In this document: in pieces, positions 15,188 to 23,456 of the stretch
How positions within the stretch are numbered: position 1 is the stretch's first letter
Layout of the letters: the number at the start of each line of letters is the position of its first letter
Origin: Halpernia frigidisoli
Lineage (GTDB): Bacteria > Bacteroidota > Bacteroidia > Flavobacteriales > Weeksellaceae
DNA length: 64,000 bases
Reading direction: 5' to 3'
NCBI RefSeq assembly: GCF_900113805.1
Contig: NZ_FOQT01000002.1
Location: 372,001 to 436,000 of the forward strand
The notes under the pieces: generated by a model
Told to the model about the DNA's origin: nothing
The model's input: the letters and a program-made list of their open reading frames with translations, nothing else
The model's database searches: none
Made by a program: the position numbers and the translations under genes

Positions 15188-17092
15188 TTAAAATTTATAA
15201 TCAAATCCCACTGTATAATTTCGTGGTTTCGTGGTAAAACCAACGACATCTACATAACTTGTATTAAATAAATTACATACGTTTGCAAATATGGAAAGAT
15301 TTTTTACAATAGTTTGGTTAACGTTTAAATTAAATAAATTATAAGATTTTAAATCAACCGGCACAATTGCGAAAGTGTTAGAATCGAAATAAGCGTCGGC
15401 TCTTTTTGAGACAAATTGTTGCGTCAAATTAATTCGATTTCCTTTAAATGCTGTGATTTCCACAAAAGAATTAATTCTTTGTTTTGGCTGGCGAAGCATT
15501 GTCGCTTCTTTCTCTTTTTCAACGTAACTAAAATTTCCTCCGACATTGAAAATTGGGTTAATTCTATAATTAAAACCAACGTCAAAGCCTTTTACTTTAT
15601 TATTTTCAACATTTAAAAATTGCCCTGCGAAAGTCACAAAATCTACAGTCTGATAAGCAAAAGCTTCTTTTTCCTGACGTTGAAAAAGTGACACATTGAT
15701 AACGAAACTTTGGTCTTTTTCACCAAAAGCGAGGTCAATTTCGTTGGAAGAATTGGTTTCCGGTTTTAAATCAAAATTAGCCAGAGTGTATGGCAAAGAA
15801 CCAAAACTCTGGTATAAAGTCGGCGCAATAAAAGCCGTAGAAAAGGAATAACCGATTTTTAAATATTGGTCCGCAAATTCTTTCAAATAATACGGATTTA
15901 TACTGTAAACGAAGTGATTACCAAATTTTGACTGGTTTGTATTTCGAATTCCAAGGTCTAAATTAAAACCTTCCAGATTAAAATTGGCCTGTGCGAAAAC
16001 ATCAAAATTATTATTTTTGGTATCGTTTTTTAATAAAACATCTTCCAAAGCAGTTCCACCAAAAGGAAGCGATGTTGCGCCTAATTTTTGAGTTTCATAT
16101 TGAACGCCGGCAATTAAACTGATATTTTTTGAAAACTGGTATTGATTAAATAATTCAGAAAAAAAGTTTGTTCCGGCATAAGTAAACTGATCTTGAAAAT
16201 AATTTCCGTCAAAACTTTGTCCTACTCTATTAGTTGAAGTAATTCTGGAATTAAAATGAACTTCGCCATTTTTATAATTGTATTTTGAACTTAAACCTGC
16301 AAATTTTTGAAAATCATCACCGCGATTATCTGCATCTGTGAAAGCACCGCCATCATAATCATATAAATTATGACTATAACCACCGTTTACATTTAGGCTA
16401 AAGTTATCTTTATTATAACCCACATTTGCAGCAAAATTTTGTTTTTCATAGCTGTCTTTTTTAAAATCTATTCCATCTGCAGAACTTAAACCTTCAGATT
16501 TTTCATTAAATCCAGAAACCTGATAATTGAAATCTGACAATTTTCCTTTTAGCAAAACAGCTTGTCCATAAGTGTCAAAAGAACCTGCTCTTGCAGATAA
16601 TTGACCTTCGATATTTTTCTGTGCGGATTTTTTGGTTTTAATATTGATCACCGAAACCGTTGCATTACTCCCATATAAGACCGAAGATGCGCCGTTTAAA
16701 ACTTCGATACTTTCAATATTTTCTAAAGCAATTAGACGAAGATCCGAAACGGTATAATCATTTCCGGTGACGTCTTTTAAAGGAACGCCATCCACTAAAA
16801 TCAAAACATTAGCACTTTTTCCGCCTCTGATTTTCATAGATTTTGGCTCGGTTCCGTTGTTATTGTTTCCCGTGATCTGGAAACCTGTCAATTGGTTTAA
16901 AACGTCATTTACATTTTGACCTTTAAATTTTTCTAAATCTTTTGCCGAAAGCAACTGTACATTTTTTCCGGTTTTGAAGATTTGTTGTGGAACTTTTGAA
17001 GCAATTGTCACTTCTTGAATTCCAGTTTCCTGTTGGGCAAACGCGCATGAACTTACGACAAGCATGGCTCCAACTAAAATTTGTTTTTTCAT
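15188..17092 (-). CDS. btuB: TonB-dependent vitamin B12 receptor (BtuB-like)
   Basis: A 634-residue outer-membrane receptor that should bind cobalamin and pass it to the periplasm with TonB energy. A signal peptide ends at CAFAQ (about residue 20). The plug shows LSAKDLEKFKGQNVNDVLNQ, KIRGGKSANVLILVDGVPLKD and IESIEVLNGASSVLYGSNA. The barrel ends in FDYKF with terminal Phe, and the length is close to E. coli BtuB (614 residues in the precursor). The substrate call rests mainly on the cobalamin riboswitch in its leader, supported by the plug being of BtuB type. It is a single-gene unit ended by the 15116 terminator. No periplasmic or ABC cobalamin transporter genes are in the window. Confidence 0.9.
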   Translation of the reverse strand: MKKQILVGAMLVVSSCAFAQQETGIQEVTIASKVPQQIFKTGKNVQLLSAKDLEKFKGQNVNDVLNQLTGFQITGNNNNGTEPKSMKIRGGKSANVLILVDGVPLKDVTGNDYTVSDLRLIALENIESIEVLNGASSVLYGSNATVSVINIKTKKSAQKNIEGQLSARAGSFDTYGQAVLLKGKLSDFNYQVSGFNEKSEGLSSADGIDFKKDSYEKQNFAANVGYNKDNFSLNVNGGYSHNLYDYDGGAFTDADNRGDDFQKFAGLSSKYNYKNGEVHFNSRITSTNRVGQSFDGNYFQDQFTYAGTNFFSELFNQYQFSKNISLIAGVQYETQKLGATSLPFGGTALEDVLLKNDTKNNNFDVFAQANFNLEGFNLDLGIRNTNQSKFGNHFVYSINPYYLKEFADQYLKIGYSFSTAFIAPTLYQSFGSLPYTLANFDLKPETNSSNEIDLAFGEKDQSFVINVSLFQRQEKEAFAYQTVDFVTFAGQFLNVENNKVKGFDVGFNYRINPIFNVGGNFSYVEKEKEATMLRQPKQRINSFVEITAFKGNRINLTQQFVSKRADAYFDSNTFAIVPVDLKSYNLFNLNVNQTIVKNLSIFANVCNLFNTSYVDVVGFTTKPRNYTVGFDYKF

Positions 17093-17218
17093 TTTTTTTG
17101 AAAATAAATTTGGTTAAAGTATGACTTATCGGAAAAATTAAAGCAAATAGAACTGAACCGAAAAAGTTCAGCAGAATTTGGCTTTTCCTCCGAAAGCATA
17201 AAAATTATAAACAAATTT

Positions 17219-17378
17219 GGCAGGTCTCCTGACTTTCACTTTTTTTGCGCCTTCCCATCTTTCGACAGTGGCTGGTTTTGCAAAAAAATCTTTTATGTGA
17301 TTTACAGTTGCGGGGACAGTTGAAGATTTACGCTTCATTCCCTATTAATCCCGCTTTTACACGGAAACCAAAAGTTTG
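17219..17378 (-). promoter_or_regulatory. Cobalamin (adenosylcobalamin-type) riboswitch
   Basis: Read on the minus strand, this leader carries the conserved elements of the cobalamin riboswitch in order: GGTTTCC near the 5' end, GGGAATGAAGCG, ACTGTCCCCGCAACTGTAA, CCAGCCACTG, GGGAAGGCGC and the B12 box AGTCAGGAGACCTGCC (17219-17234). The aptamer is complete. About 125 nt separate the B12 box from the btuB ATG, so the switch can hide either a terminator or the ribosome-binding region; no strong terminator stem is obvious there. When cobalamin is plentiful it should lower receptor expression. Confidence 0.95.
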
Positions 17379-17379
17379 G

Positions 17380-17387
17380 CGAAGATA
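17380..17387 (-). promoter_or_regulatory. Possible -7 box for the riboswitch transcript
   Basis: TATCTTCG on the minus strand matches TAnnTTTG in seven of eight positions and lies directly upstream of the aptamer's 5' end. Confidence 0.35.
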
Positions 17388-17450
17388 GATAATAAATGTG
17401 AATTGGGGAATGGTGATTTTTATATCCTTTTTAAAATTTAATCAAAAATA

Positions 17451-17523
17451 TTTCCCCGACCCTAAAGGGAGTATTTTTGATAAAATTTTGTAGGAAATTT
17501 TCCGCCCTTTAGGGTTGGGGAAA
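17451..17523. repeat. CCCTAAAGGG palindromic repeat, copy 1
   Basis: TTTCCCCGACCCTAAAGGG (17451-17469) pairs with the arm at 17505-17523 apart from one G/T pair, around a 35-nt AT-rich spacer that contains a TTTTGATAAA segment. Copies 2 and 3 (17.9 and 33.5 kb) share arms and layout. It lies between the riboswitch and the first immunity-like gene. Confidence 0.8.
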
Positions 17524-17550
17524 GAAACTTTCTTGGAAGAAAATTCAAAA

Positions 17551-17862
17551 TTATTCTCCGTGAGAATATTCAAGAACTGCTTTATTTTTAACATCAACTT
17601 TCCCAAAAGCAACTCCACCAATCTGTACTTTTTGTTGAGTTCCTTGAACAAACCAAATACTATCATTAATTTTTTTGGCACTAAATGGCTTCTCATTCGA
17701 TATCATTTCTTTTCCGTAAGATTTATTCCATTCTATTTCAGCAATTTCTACGGCTTTTTCAGATTTTTGTTCATCGGAAAGTACGGAATAATTGTACTTT
17801 AAAAACTCATCCTTTTTGGTGCAAGGAAAAACAATGACGAAAAGTAAACTGTAGATTTTCAT
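17551..17862 (-). CDS. Small exported NTF2-fold immunity-like protein, paralogue 1
   Basis: A 103-residue exported protein resembling the Imm-NTF2 family, proteins often encoded as immunity partners of polymorphic toxins. The core shows the family pattern A-IAE-W-YGKEMI, EKPFSAKKINDSIWFVQGT and GGVAFGKVDVKNKAV. The N-terminal 14 residues are hydrophobic and end in FPC; the lipobox is imperfect because Pro sits before the Cys, so lipidation is uncertain. It is clearly homologous to the next gene (shared AKKINDSIWFV and GKVDVKNK), with a palindromic repeat between them. No toxin gene is nearby. It may be an orphan immunity gene guarding against neighbours' toxins or just a small envelope protein. 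Confidence 0.65.
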   Translation of the reverse strand: MKIYSLLFVIVFPCTKKDEFLKYNYSVLSDEQKSEKAVEIAEIEWNKSYGKEMISNEKPFSAKKINDSIWFVQGTQQKVQIGGVAFGKVDVKNKAVLEYSHGE

Positions 17863-17912
17863 TTGATAAATTTATAACAAAAATAAGGTTTGCTTAAATT
17901 TCATCAAAAAAA

Positions 17913-17988
17913 TTTCCCCCCGACCCTAAAGGGTGTATTTTGGCTGAAATTTTTGCGGGAAATTTTTCTCCCTTTAGGGTCGGGGAAA
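17913..17988. repeat. CCCTAAAGGG palindromic repeat, copy 2
   Basis: CCCCGACCCTAAAGGG (17918-17933) is perfectly complementary to 17970-17985, with a 36-nt spacer. It lies between the two immunity-like genes in the same orientation as copy 1, so gene and repeat may have been duplicated together. Confidence 0.8.
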
Positions 17989-18014
17989 AGAAAATTTTGA
18001 AACATAATTTAAAA

Positions 18015-18305
18015 TTATTTACTGTGAGAAAATTTTATGAATTTTTTATTTTTAACATCTACTTTACCGTAAGCAACGCCACCTTTATATCCTTTTGGTA
18101 AAGTTCCATCAACAAACCATATACTATCATTTATTTTTTTGGCTTTAAATGGTTGCTCATTTGCTATTTTGTCTTTACCATAAACTTCATTGAATTTATC
18201 TTCGGCAATTTTTAGTGCAATATCTTCGTCACTAATATTTTTATTAGAATTGATTTTATTATTACAAGAAATAATCATTAAAATGAAAATAATATAAATT
18301 TTCAT
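18015..18305 (-). CDS. Small NTF2-fold immunity-like lipoprotein, paralogue 2
   Basis: A 96-residue lipoprotein, paralogous to the previous gene. I start it at the second Met (18305), which gives MKIYIIFILMIISCNNK, parallel to MKIYSLLFV in paralogue 1. The lipobox IISC is good (Cys14). The Imm-NTF2-like core is complete: A-KIAEDKFNEVYGKDKIANEQPFKAKKINDSIWFVDG (quoted here only by its blocks EVYGKDKI and SIWFVDG), then GYKGGVAYGKVDVKNK. Conservation of the core with a changed N-terminal half fits duplication and drift. Gene order is paralogue 2, repeat, paralogue 1, repeat on the minus strand. Function is inferred only from the fold family. Confidence 0.68.
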   Translation of the reverse strand: MKIYIIFILMIISCNNKINSNKNISDEDIALKIAEDKFNEVYGKDKIANEQPFKAKKINDSIWFVDGTLPKGYKGGVAYGKVDVKNKKFIKFSHSK

Positions 18306-18501
18306 GAGTATAATTTTAACCAAATTTAATTAAAAAACCTTTCATGTGAGAAAATTTAAAACTTATGTACTCTTATGTTTTCTTAATCAAAGTTTTAAAA
18401 ATCAACTTATGTGTCAAATTATCGATTTTTTTTAACACATTAGTTGCTTAAAATCTTTTCTATTTTAGTAAGCATTAGAGCACATCAGTTTAAAAATTAA
18501 C

Positions 18502-18530
18502 AAAAAAAACACTCCATTTCTGAAGTGCTT
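18502..18530 (-). terminator. Probable terminator of the alcohol dehydrogenase gene
   Basis: A short stem (AAACACT against AGTGCTT, one mismatch) with a 10-nt loop leads into eight T residues on the minus strand, 22 bp after the stop. Confidence 0.6.
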
Positions 18531-18552
18531 TAAAATAATATTTGAAAAATTC

Positions 18553-19611
18553 TTAGTTTTTCAAACTTTTCATATCGATCACGAAACGGTATTTCACGTC
18601 GCTTTTCAACATGCGTTCGTAGGCTTCGTTGATGTTTTGCATATCGATCATTTCAATTTCTGAAACAATATTTTTCTCACCACAAAAATCCAGCATTTCC
18701 TGAGTTTCTGCGATGCCGCCGATCAAAGAACCGGCAATTGCTTTTCTACCCAAAACCAAAGGAACTGTGCTTAGTTTATCTTCCAGACTTCCGATGAAAC
18801 CTAATAAAACGATTGTACCATTTACATTTAAAGTTGGGATGTATTCATTAAGATCGTGGTCATACGGAACTGTGTCAATAATAAGGTCAAATTTACTTTG
18901 AACATCTTTCATGTGAGATTCGTCGGTAGAAATAATCACCGCATCTGCACCAAGATCCATTGCGTCCTGCGTTTTTTCCGGGGAACGTGAAAATAAACTC
19001 ACGTGTGCGCCCATACCTTTTGCCAGTTTGATCGCCATGTGACCCAAACCACCCAAACCAACAACTGCAACTTTAGAATTTTCATTCACATTCCAGTGTT
19101 TCAGTGGTGAATAAGTCGTGATTCCTGCACAAAGCAAAGGTGCTACAGCCGCAAGATCCAGATTTTCAGGAACTCTCAAAACGTAATTTTGATCAACAAC
19201 TACTTTCTCAGAATAACCACCAAAAGTGTGTCCTCCCAAATGTGTATCGTTGCCGTTATAAGTGCCCGTCATTCCCTGTGTGCAATATTGCTCAAGGTCC
19301 TGTTTGCAGTTTTCACACTCACGGCAGGAATCTACCATGCAGCCAACGCCCGCAAGGTCGCCAACTTTAAAGTTTTTAACATCTGCACCAATTTTAGATA
19401 TTCTTCCCACAATTTCGTGTCCAGGAACAGCCGGATATTTTGATCCGCCCCAATCATTTCTGGCAGTGTGTAAATCGGAATGGCAAACGCCGCAAAACAG
19501 AATATCGATCTCGATATCATTTGCCGTCACCTCTCTTCTTTCGATATTCATTTCCTTTAGATCCGCCGTTTTGGATTCTGCACCAAAGGCTTTTACTGTA
19601 GTTGTACTCAT
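18553..19611 (-). CDS. Zinc-dependent NAD(P) alcohol/aldehyde dehydrogenase (YahK/CAD type)
   Basis: A 352-residue medium-chain dehydrogenase that interconverts alcohols and aldehydes with NADP(H), close to E. coli YahK and cinnamyl alcohol dehydrogenases. Catalytic zinc ligands are the Cys of FCGVCHSDLH, the His-Glu of PGHEIVG and a later Cys in LLCAGIT. The structural zinc site CRECENCKQDLEQYC supplies four cysteines near residues 93-107. The nucleotide fold carries VVGLGGLGHMAIKLAKGMG. No signal peptide is present. It is a single-gene unit; a YahK-like role in detoxifying reactive aldehydes is by analogy. Confidence 0.9.
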   Translation of the reverse strand: MSTTTVKAFGAESKTADLKEMNIERREVTANDIEIDILFCGVCHSDLHTARNDWGGSKYPAVPGHEIVGRISKIGADVKNFKVGDLAGVGCMVDSCRECENCKQDLEQYCTQGMTGTYNGNDTHLGGHTFGGYSEKVVVDQNYVLRVPENLDLAAVAPLLCAGITTYSPLKHWNVNENSKVAVVGLGGLGHMAIKLAKGMGAHVSLFSRSPEKTQDAMDLGADAVIISTDESHMKDVQSKFDLIIDTVPYDHDLNEYIPTLNVNGTIVLLGFIGSLEDKLSTVPLVLGRKAIAGSLIGGIAETQEMLDFCGEKNIVSEIEMIDMQNINEAYERMLKSDVKYRFVIDMKSLKN

Positions 19612-19881
19612 AATTTTATTTTATTGAAATGTAAATTTAAGACCTTAAAAATTGAAAATATCATAAATTTATTTTTTGCGAAAATTTTAACATTTGGGAG
19701 TAACAAAATTTTAGATTTCCCGAAATTTGTTCCGGCTATCCGCTGTATCTTTTCTGCTTTCGAAGGTTTGTACCAAGTTGAAAATTTGTTTCAGCAGAAA
19801 AGGATGCCGCTTCTATCCGGGCTAAAAAGTAGATCTCTTCTTTTTCCGAAATGATTTTATCGCGCAATAATTTTCGAAATT

Positions 19882-20271
19882 TTATTGTTTAATAATTTCA
19901 ATATTCGGATGATCCGCAATAATTTCAAGAATGATTTCAAAATAAGTTTGTCCTTTTCCGCGTATTAGGTCTGAAATTTTCCCCTGAATAAAATCGATAT
20001 TATAAACTTCCGGCAATTTTAGTTTATTTTCGTAAAAGGCAAGCGTCGGATTTAAACCCAACGCTCTCTTATTTTCTTCAAAGTTTTTCCAGATCAGTTC
20101 TATTTTTTCATTTCCTTTTATTTCTCCGAAACCACCATTAAGTAAATCATTAAAACCATCCAGACTTTCGCCGAGTTTCCAGACTTCATTTTGCATAAAG
20201 ACTTTATTGATTTCTTCGTAAAAACTTTTAATGCTGCTGATTTTCGATCCTTCGATTTGTAATTCTTTCAA
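19882..20271 (-). CDS. Second barstar-family protein (divergent)
   Basis: A 129-residue cytoplasmic protein of a long barstar subfamily. It opens with the family block SSIKSFYEEINKVF, then WKLGESLDGFNDLLNGGFG, where SLDGFNDLL takes the place of the NLDALxD helix of classical barstar, and ends TYFEIILEIIADHPNIEII, a strand/helix end I recall from barstar-annotated proteins. It follows the alpha-amylase gene by 12 bp and has no RNase gene next to it. The only barnase-like enzyme in the window is 15 kb away with its own barstar. It may be an orphan inhibitor against incoming RNases or have moved to another partner. Confidence 0.75.
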   Translation of the reverse strand: MKELQIEGSKISSIKSFYEEINKVFMQNEVWKLGESLDGFNDLLNGGFGEIKGNEKIELIWKNFEENKRALGLNPTLAFYENKLKLPEVYNIDFIQGKISDLIRGKGQTYFEIILEIIADHPNIEIIKQ

Positions 20272-20283
20272 TAAAATCTATTT

Positions 20284-21756
20284 TTAATTCTCCGCCACCC
20301 AAACTGAAACATTGCCCGCCGGAACCGGGAAATTTCCCCAACCGTTTTCATCAATTGTTACTTTGTTTTCAAACCAACCAACGTAATCATAGAAAGTTTT
20401 TCCGGCATATAAAGTTCCCATTTCCATAGATTTTTCGGAAGCATCTTTATTACTTAAAACCACGGCGCAACCTGCGTGTTCCTCATTTCCTTCACGAACC
20501 CAACCTAAAACATTGGCATCATCAAAATAGTCTTTTTGATTTCCGTACGCGAAATTTTTACGGGCTTTCAAAAGTTCTTCGATCTTCTCTACTTTATCCA
20601 AAAATATTTCCTGATCATTTCCTTCTTTATCTTTATCTGTATATTTTGCACCAAAAAGATCCGGATAAAAAATACATGGAAAACCATTTTCTCTTAATAA
20701 AATTAAAGCATAAGCCAAAGGTTTAAACCATTGATCAACCGGCGCTTCAAGCGATTGCAAAGGTTGTGTATCATGATTATCAACCAAAGAAACAGAATGA
20801 ATAGGATCTGCTAAAGTCAGTGTTTCGTTAAAAATTTGTCTTAAATCATAGGTATTTCCTTCATTTGAAGCCACGTGAAAATTGTGTTGAAGCGAAGAAT
20901 CAAATAAACTCATGCAACCTTCCGTGTAATCAATATACTTTTGAAGCAAAGTCAATTGTCCAGGTGCCCAATATTCGCCAACTGCAAAAATATTTTTACC
21001 GGAATTTGAGCGCAACAAAGCAAGCCATTCTTTATAAAAATCATTGGAAATATGTTTTACGGCATCTAATCTTACACCATCAAAATCAGTTAATTCCTGA
21101 TACCATTTTCCCCAGTGATTTAATTCTTCACGCACGGCAGGATTTCTGTGTTCGATATCATCATACATTAAAAAGTCATAGTTACCCTTTTCATCATCGA
21201 TCATGTCATCCCATTTTCCAAAATCATTGATGATTCTGTAGATTGCTTTGTCCTGACCTTCCGCATAATCTACACCAGAAAAACAAGAAAAATTCCATTT
21301 AAAATTTGAATAAGTGTCACCTCTTCCCGGAAAAGTGAATTTTGTGTAGGATTCAATGTCATGAACTTCACTTATGGCTTTTTTCCTGTTTTCTTCATCC
21401 ACTTTTATGGCTTGAAACGTCTCCTTTTCATCTCCACCAGCTTTGTGATTGAGAACAATGTCTACAATTACATTGATGTTATTTTCCTTTAAAGCTTTGA
21501 TGGAATTCAGATATTGATCTTTCGACCCATATTTTGTAGGAACAGAATTTTTTTGGTCAAATTCACCAAGGTCAAAAAGATCGTATGGATCATAACCTAC
21601 TGAATAACCGCCACCAGCAGCTTTGTAGGCGGGTGGAAACCAAACGTGATCAATCCCCAGATCATTAAGATAATCTGCGGAATTTTTTATTTGATCGTAT
21701 AGTTGAGAATCTCCATCGGTGTACCAATGGAAAAATTGAATCATCGTAGAATTCAT
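20284..21756 (-). CDS. Cytoplasmic alpha-amylase (GH13 family)
   Basis: A 490-residue alpha-amylase without a signal peptide, so it probably acts on internal glycogen or maltodextrins. The (beta/alpha)8 GH13 motifs are all present: VDIVLNHKAGGD (region I), DGVRLDAVKH with nucleophile Asp231 (region II), VGEYW with acid/base Glu261 (region III) and VDNHDTQP with Asp329 (region IV). It matches the cytoplasmic liquefying-type layout, where the catalytic barrel starts right at the N-terminus (MIQFFHWYTDGD). The start MNSTMIQ could equally be the second Met. A barstar-like gene follows 12 bp later and is probably co-transcribed; the link between the two is unexplained. Confidence 0.93.
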   Translation of the reverse strand: MNSTMIQFFHWYTDGDSQLYDQIKNSADYLNDLGIDHVWFPPAYKAAGGGYSVGYDPYDLFDLGEFDQKNSVPTKYGSKDQYLNSIKALKENNINVIVDIVLNHKAGGDEKETFQAIKVDEENRKKAISEVHDIESYTKFTFPGRGDTYSNFKWNFSCFSGVDYAEGQDKAIYRIINDFGKWDDMIDDEKGNYDFLMYDDIEHRNPAVREELNHWGKWYQELTDFDGVRLDAVKHISNDFYKEWLALLRSNSGKNIFAVGEYWAPGQLTLLQKYIDYTEGCMSLFDSSLQHNFHVASNEGNTYDLRQIFNETLTLADPIHSVSLVDNHDTQPLQSLEAPVDQWFKPLAYALILLRENGFPCIFYPDLFGAKYTDKDKEGNDQEIFLDKVEKIEELLKARKNFAYGNQKDYFDDANVLGWVREGNEEHAGCAVVLSNKDASEKSMEMGTLYAGKTFYDYVGWFENKVTIDENGWGNFPVPAGNVSVWVAEN

Positions 21757-21831
21757 AGTTTTTAATTTAAATTTTCTTTCATCAAAAACTATACAAAACT
21801 TTTTCTAAAAAAAAATTTTTAGCAAAAATTC

Positions 21832-23409
21832 TTACAAACTTAGTTTTAGCTTTTCTTCCTGAAGATCTAATAAACGAAGATGTTTTTTAATAATTTCTTC
21901 ATCCAGCAATAATTCCTCCTTATTTTTACTGACAAGAAAATTCCTTTGTTCTGCGAGAATTTCGGAGTAAATCTTTAAATATTCCGGATAATTGATGATA
22001 ATCTCCGAACTGTTAAAACGTCTTTCCCAAATATCCATCTGCTCTTTTAAAGCTGGGAATTTTGCAATTTTTTCTGGAAAATCTGTATTTAATTTGTCGA
22101 TGGCAATTTTAGCAAGTGCGCTTCGCAGTTCATGATCGGTTTCCCTTTCAGTTTTAGTAAAATCCCGATCTTCCAAAGGAAATCTTTTAAGCAAGAAAGG
22201 AAGCGTAAATCCCTGCACCAAAAGCGTTAAAATAATCACCGTAAAAGTGATAAATAAAATAAGATTTCTTTGTGGAAAAGGTGACCCGTCTGACAAGGTT
22301 AGAGGAATAGACAGTGCCGCAGCAAGAGAAAGAACACCTCTCATACCTGCCCAACCCAATAATAATGGACTTTTCCAGTCGGGCGCTACAGGATCTGCAA
22401 CGGTGATAAAATTTCTCATAACTAAAGTCGTAAGAACTGCGCCGTACGCCGATAAAATTCTCACTAAAACTAAAACGCCGGTCACTGCAAAACCGTAACC
22501 GATGGCGGAAAAAATATTTGTATCGCCCAAGCCGGATACAATTTCGGGTAGATCTAAACCTATTAAAAGAAAAACGATACCATTTAGCAAAAAGCAAAAA
22601 CTTTCCCAAACTGTAATTGCGCGAAGTCTGGAGGAACTGCTTAAAAAATCATGATTTCTATAAGACAAAAATAAACCACCACAAACTACCGCCAAAACAC
22701 CGGAAGCGTGGATTTCCTCGGCTCCGAGATACATTGCAAAAGGCGCAACCAAAGATAAAAGCAGATCTGTATTGGCATCCGTTGGTAAAAATTTATGCAT
22801 TTTCAGAAAAACATAACCGATTGCAACTCCGAAACTTGCACCACCGATGCACATCCAGATAAAACTTCCAGCGGCATCAAGCCAGATAAATTGACCAGTC
22901 GCGGCGGCAATTAAAGCAAATCTAAAAATGATCAATGAACTGGCGTCATTAAGTAAACTTTCACCTTCCAGAATTGAGGTAAATCTTTTCGGAACTTTTA
23001 ATGTTTTTAAAATTGCGCCTGCACTTACGGCATCTGAAGGTGAGATAATTCCTCCTAATAAAAACCCTAAAACCAAAGAAAATCCCGGGATAAAATAATT
23101 GGCAAAAATGGCAATTGAAAGCGCAGTAAAAAATACCACTACAAAAGCAAAACTAAAAATAATTCTGCGCCACCGCCACAATTCTTTCCAAGATGAACTC
23201 CAAGCTGCTTCATATAAAAGCGGTGGCAAAAAGATCACAAAAATTATTTCAGGTTCAATTTTAATTGAGGGAATTCCCGGAATAAAACTTACTGCCAAAC
23301 CCGCAATTACCAATAAAATCGGATAAGCGATCTGTATTTTTTTAGATAAAATAATTAGAAAAGTAATTAATAATACCATCGAAAGGTAAAATGTAAAGTT
23401 TTCCAGCAT
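21832..23409 (-). CDS. Na+/H+ antiporter, CPA1 (NhaP/NhaX-like) family
   Basis: A 525-residue inner-membrane antiporter that exchanges cytoplasmic Na+ (or K+) for protons. About twelve hydrophobic segments cover residues 5-415. The ion-binding core shows GIISPSDAVSAGAIL and LEGESLLNDASSLI, the CPA1 Asp and Asn-Asp pair. The WAGMRGVLSLAAALSIP block, conserved in NHE/NhaP proteins, follows near residue 350. A hydrophilic C-terminal domain of about 110 residues (from around LLKRFPLEDRDF) is probably cytoplasmic and regulatory. It stands between dinB and the amylase; there is no clear regulatory site, so expression control is unknown. Confidence 0.92.
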   Translation of the reverse strand: MLENFTFYLSMVLLITFLIILSKKIQIAYPILLVIAGLAVSFIPGIPSIKIEPEIIFVIFLPPLLYEAAWSSSWKELWRWRRIIFSFAFVVVFFTALSIAIFANYFIPGFSLVLGFLLGGIISPSDAVSAGAILKTLKVPKRFTSILEGESLLNDASSLIIFRFALIAAATGQFIWLDAAGSFIWMCIGGASFGVAIGYVFLKMHKFLPTDANTDLLLSLVAPFAMYLGAEEIHASGVLAVVCGGLFLSYRNHDFLSSSSRLRAITVWESFCFLLNGIVFLLIGLDLPEIVSGLGDTNIFSAIGYGFAVTGVLVLVRILSAYGAVLTTLVMRNFITVADPVAPDWKSPLLLGWAGMRGVLSLAAALSIPLTLSDGSPFPQRNLILFITFTVIILTLLVQGFTLPFLLKRFPLEDRDFTKTERETDHELRSALAKIAIDKLNTDFPEKIAKFPALKEQMDIWERRFNSSEIIINYPEYLKIYSEILAEQRNFLVSKNKEELLLDEEIIKKHLRLLDLQEEKLKLSL

Positions 23410-23456
23410 AATAAAAATTTAGTGTAAATGTAATCTTAAAATATCTTGAAATATCA

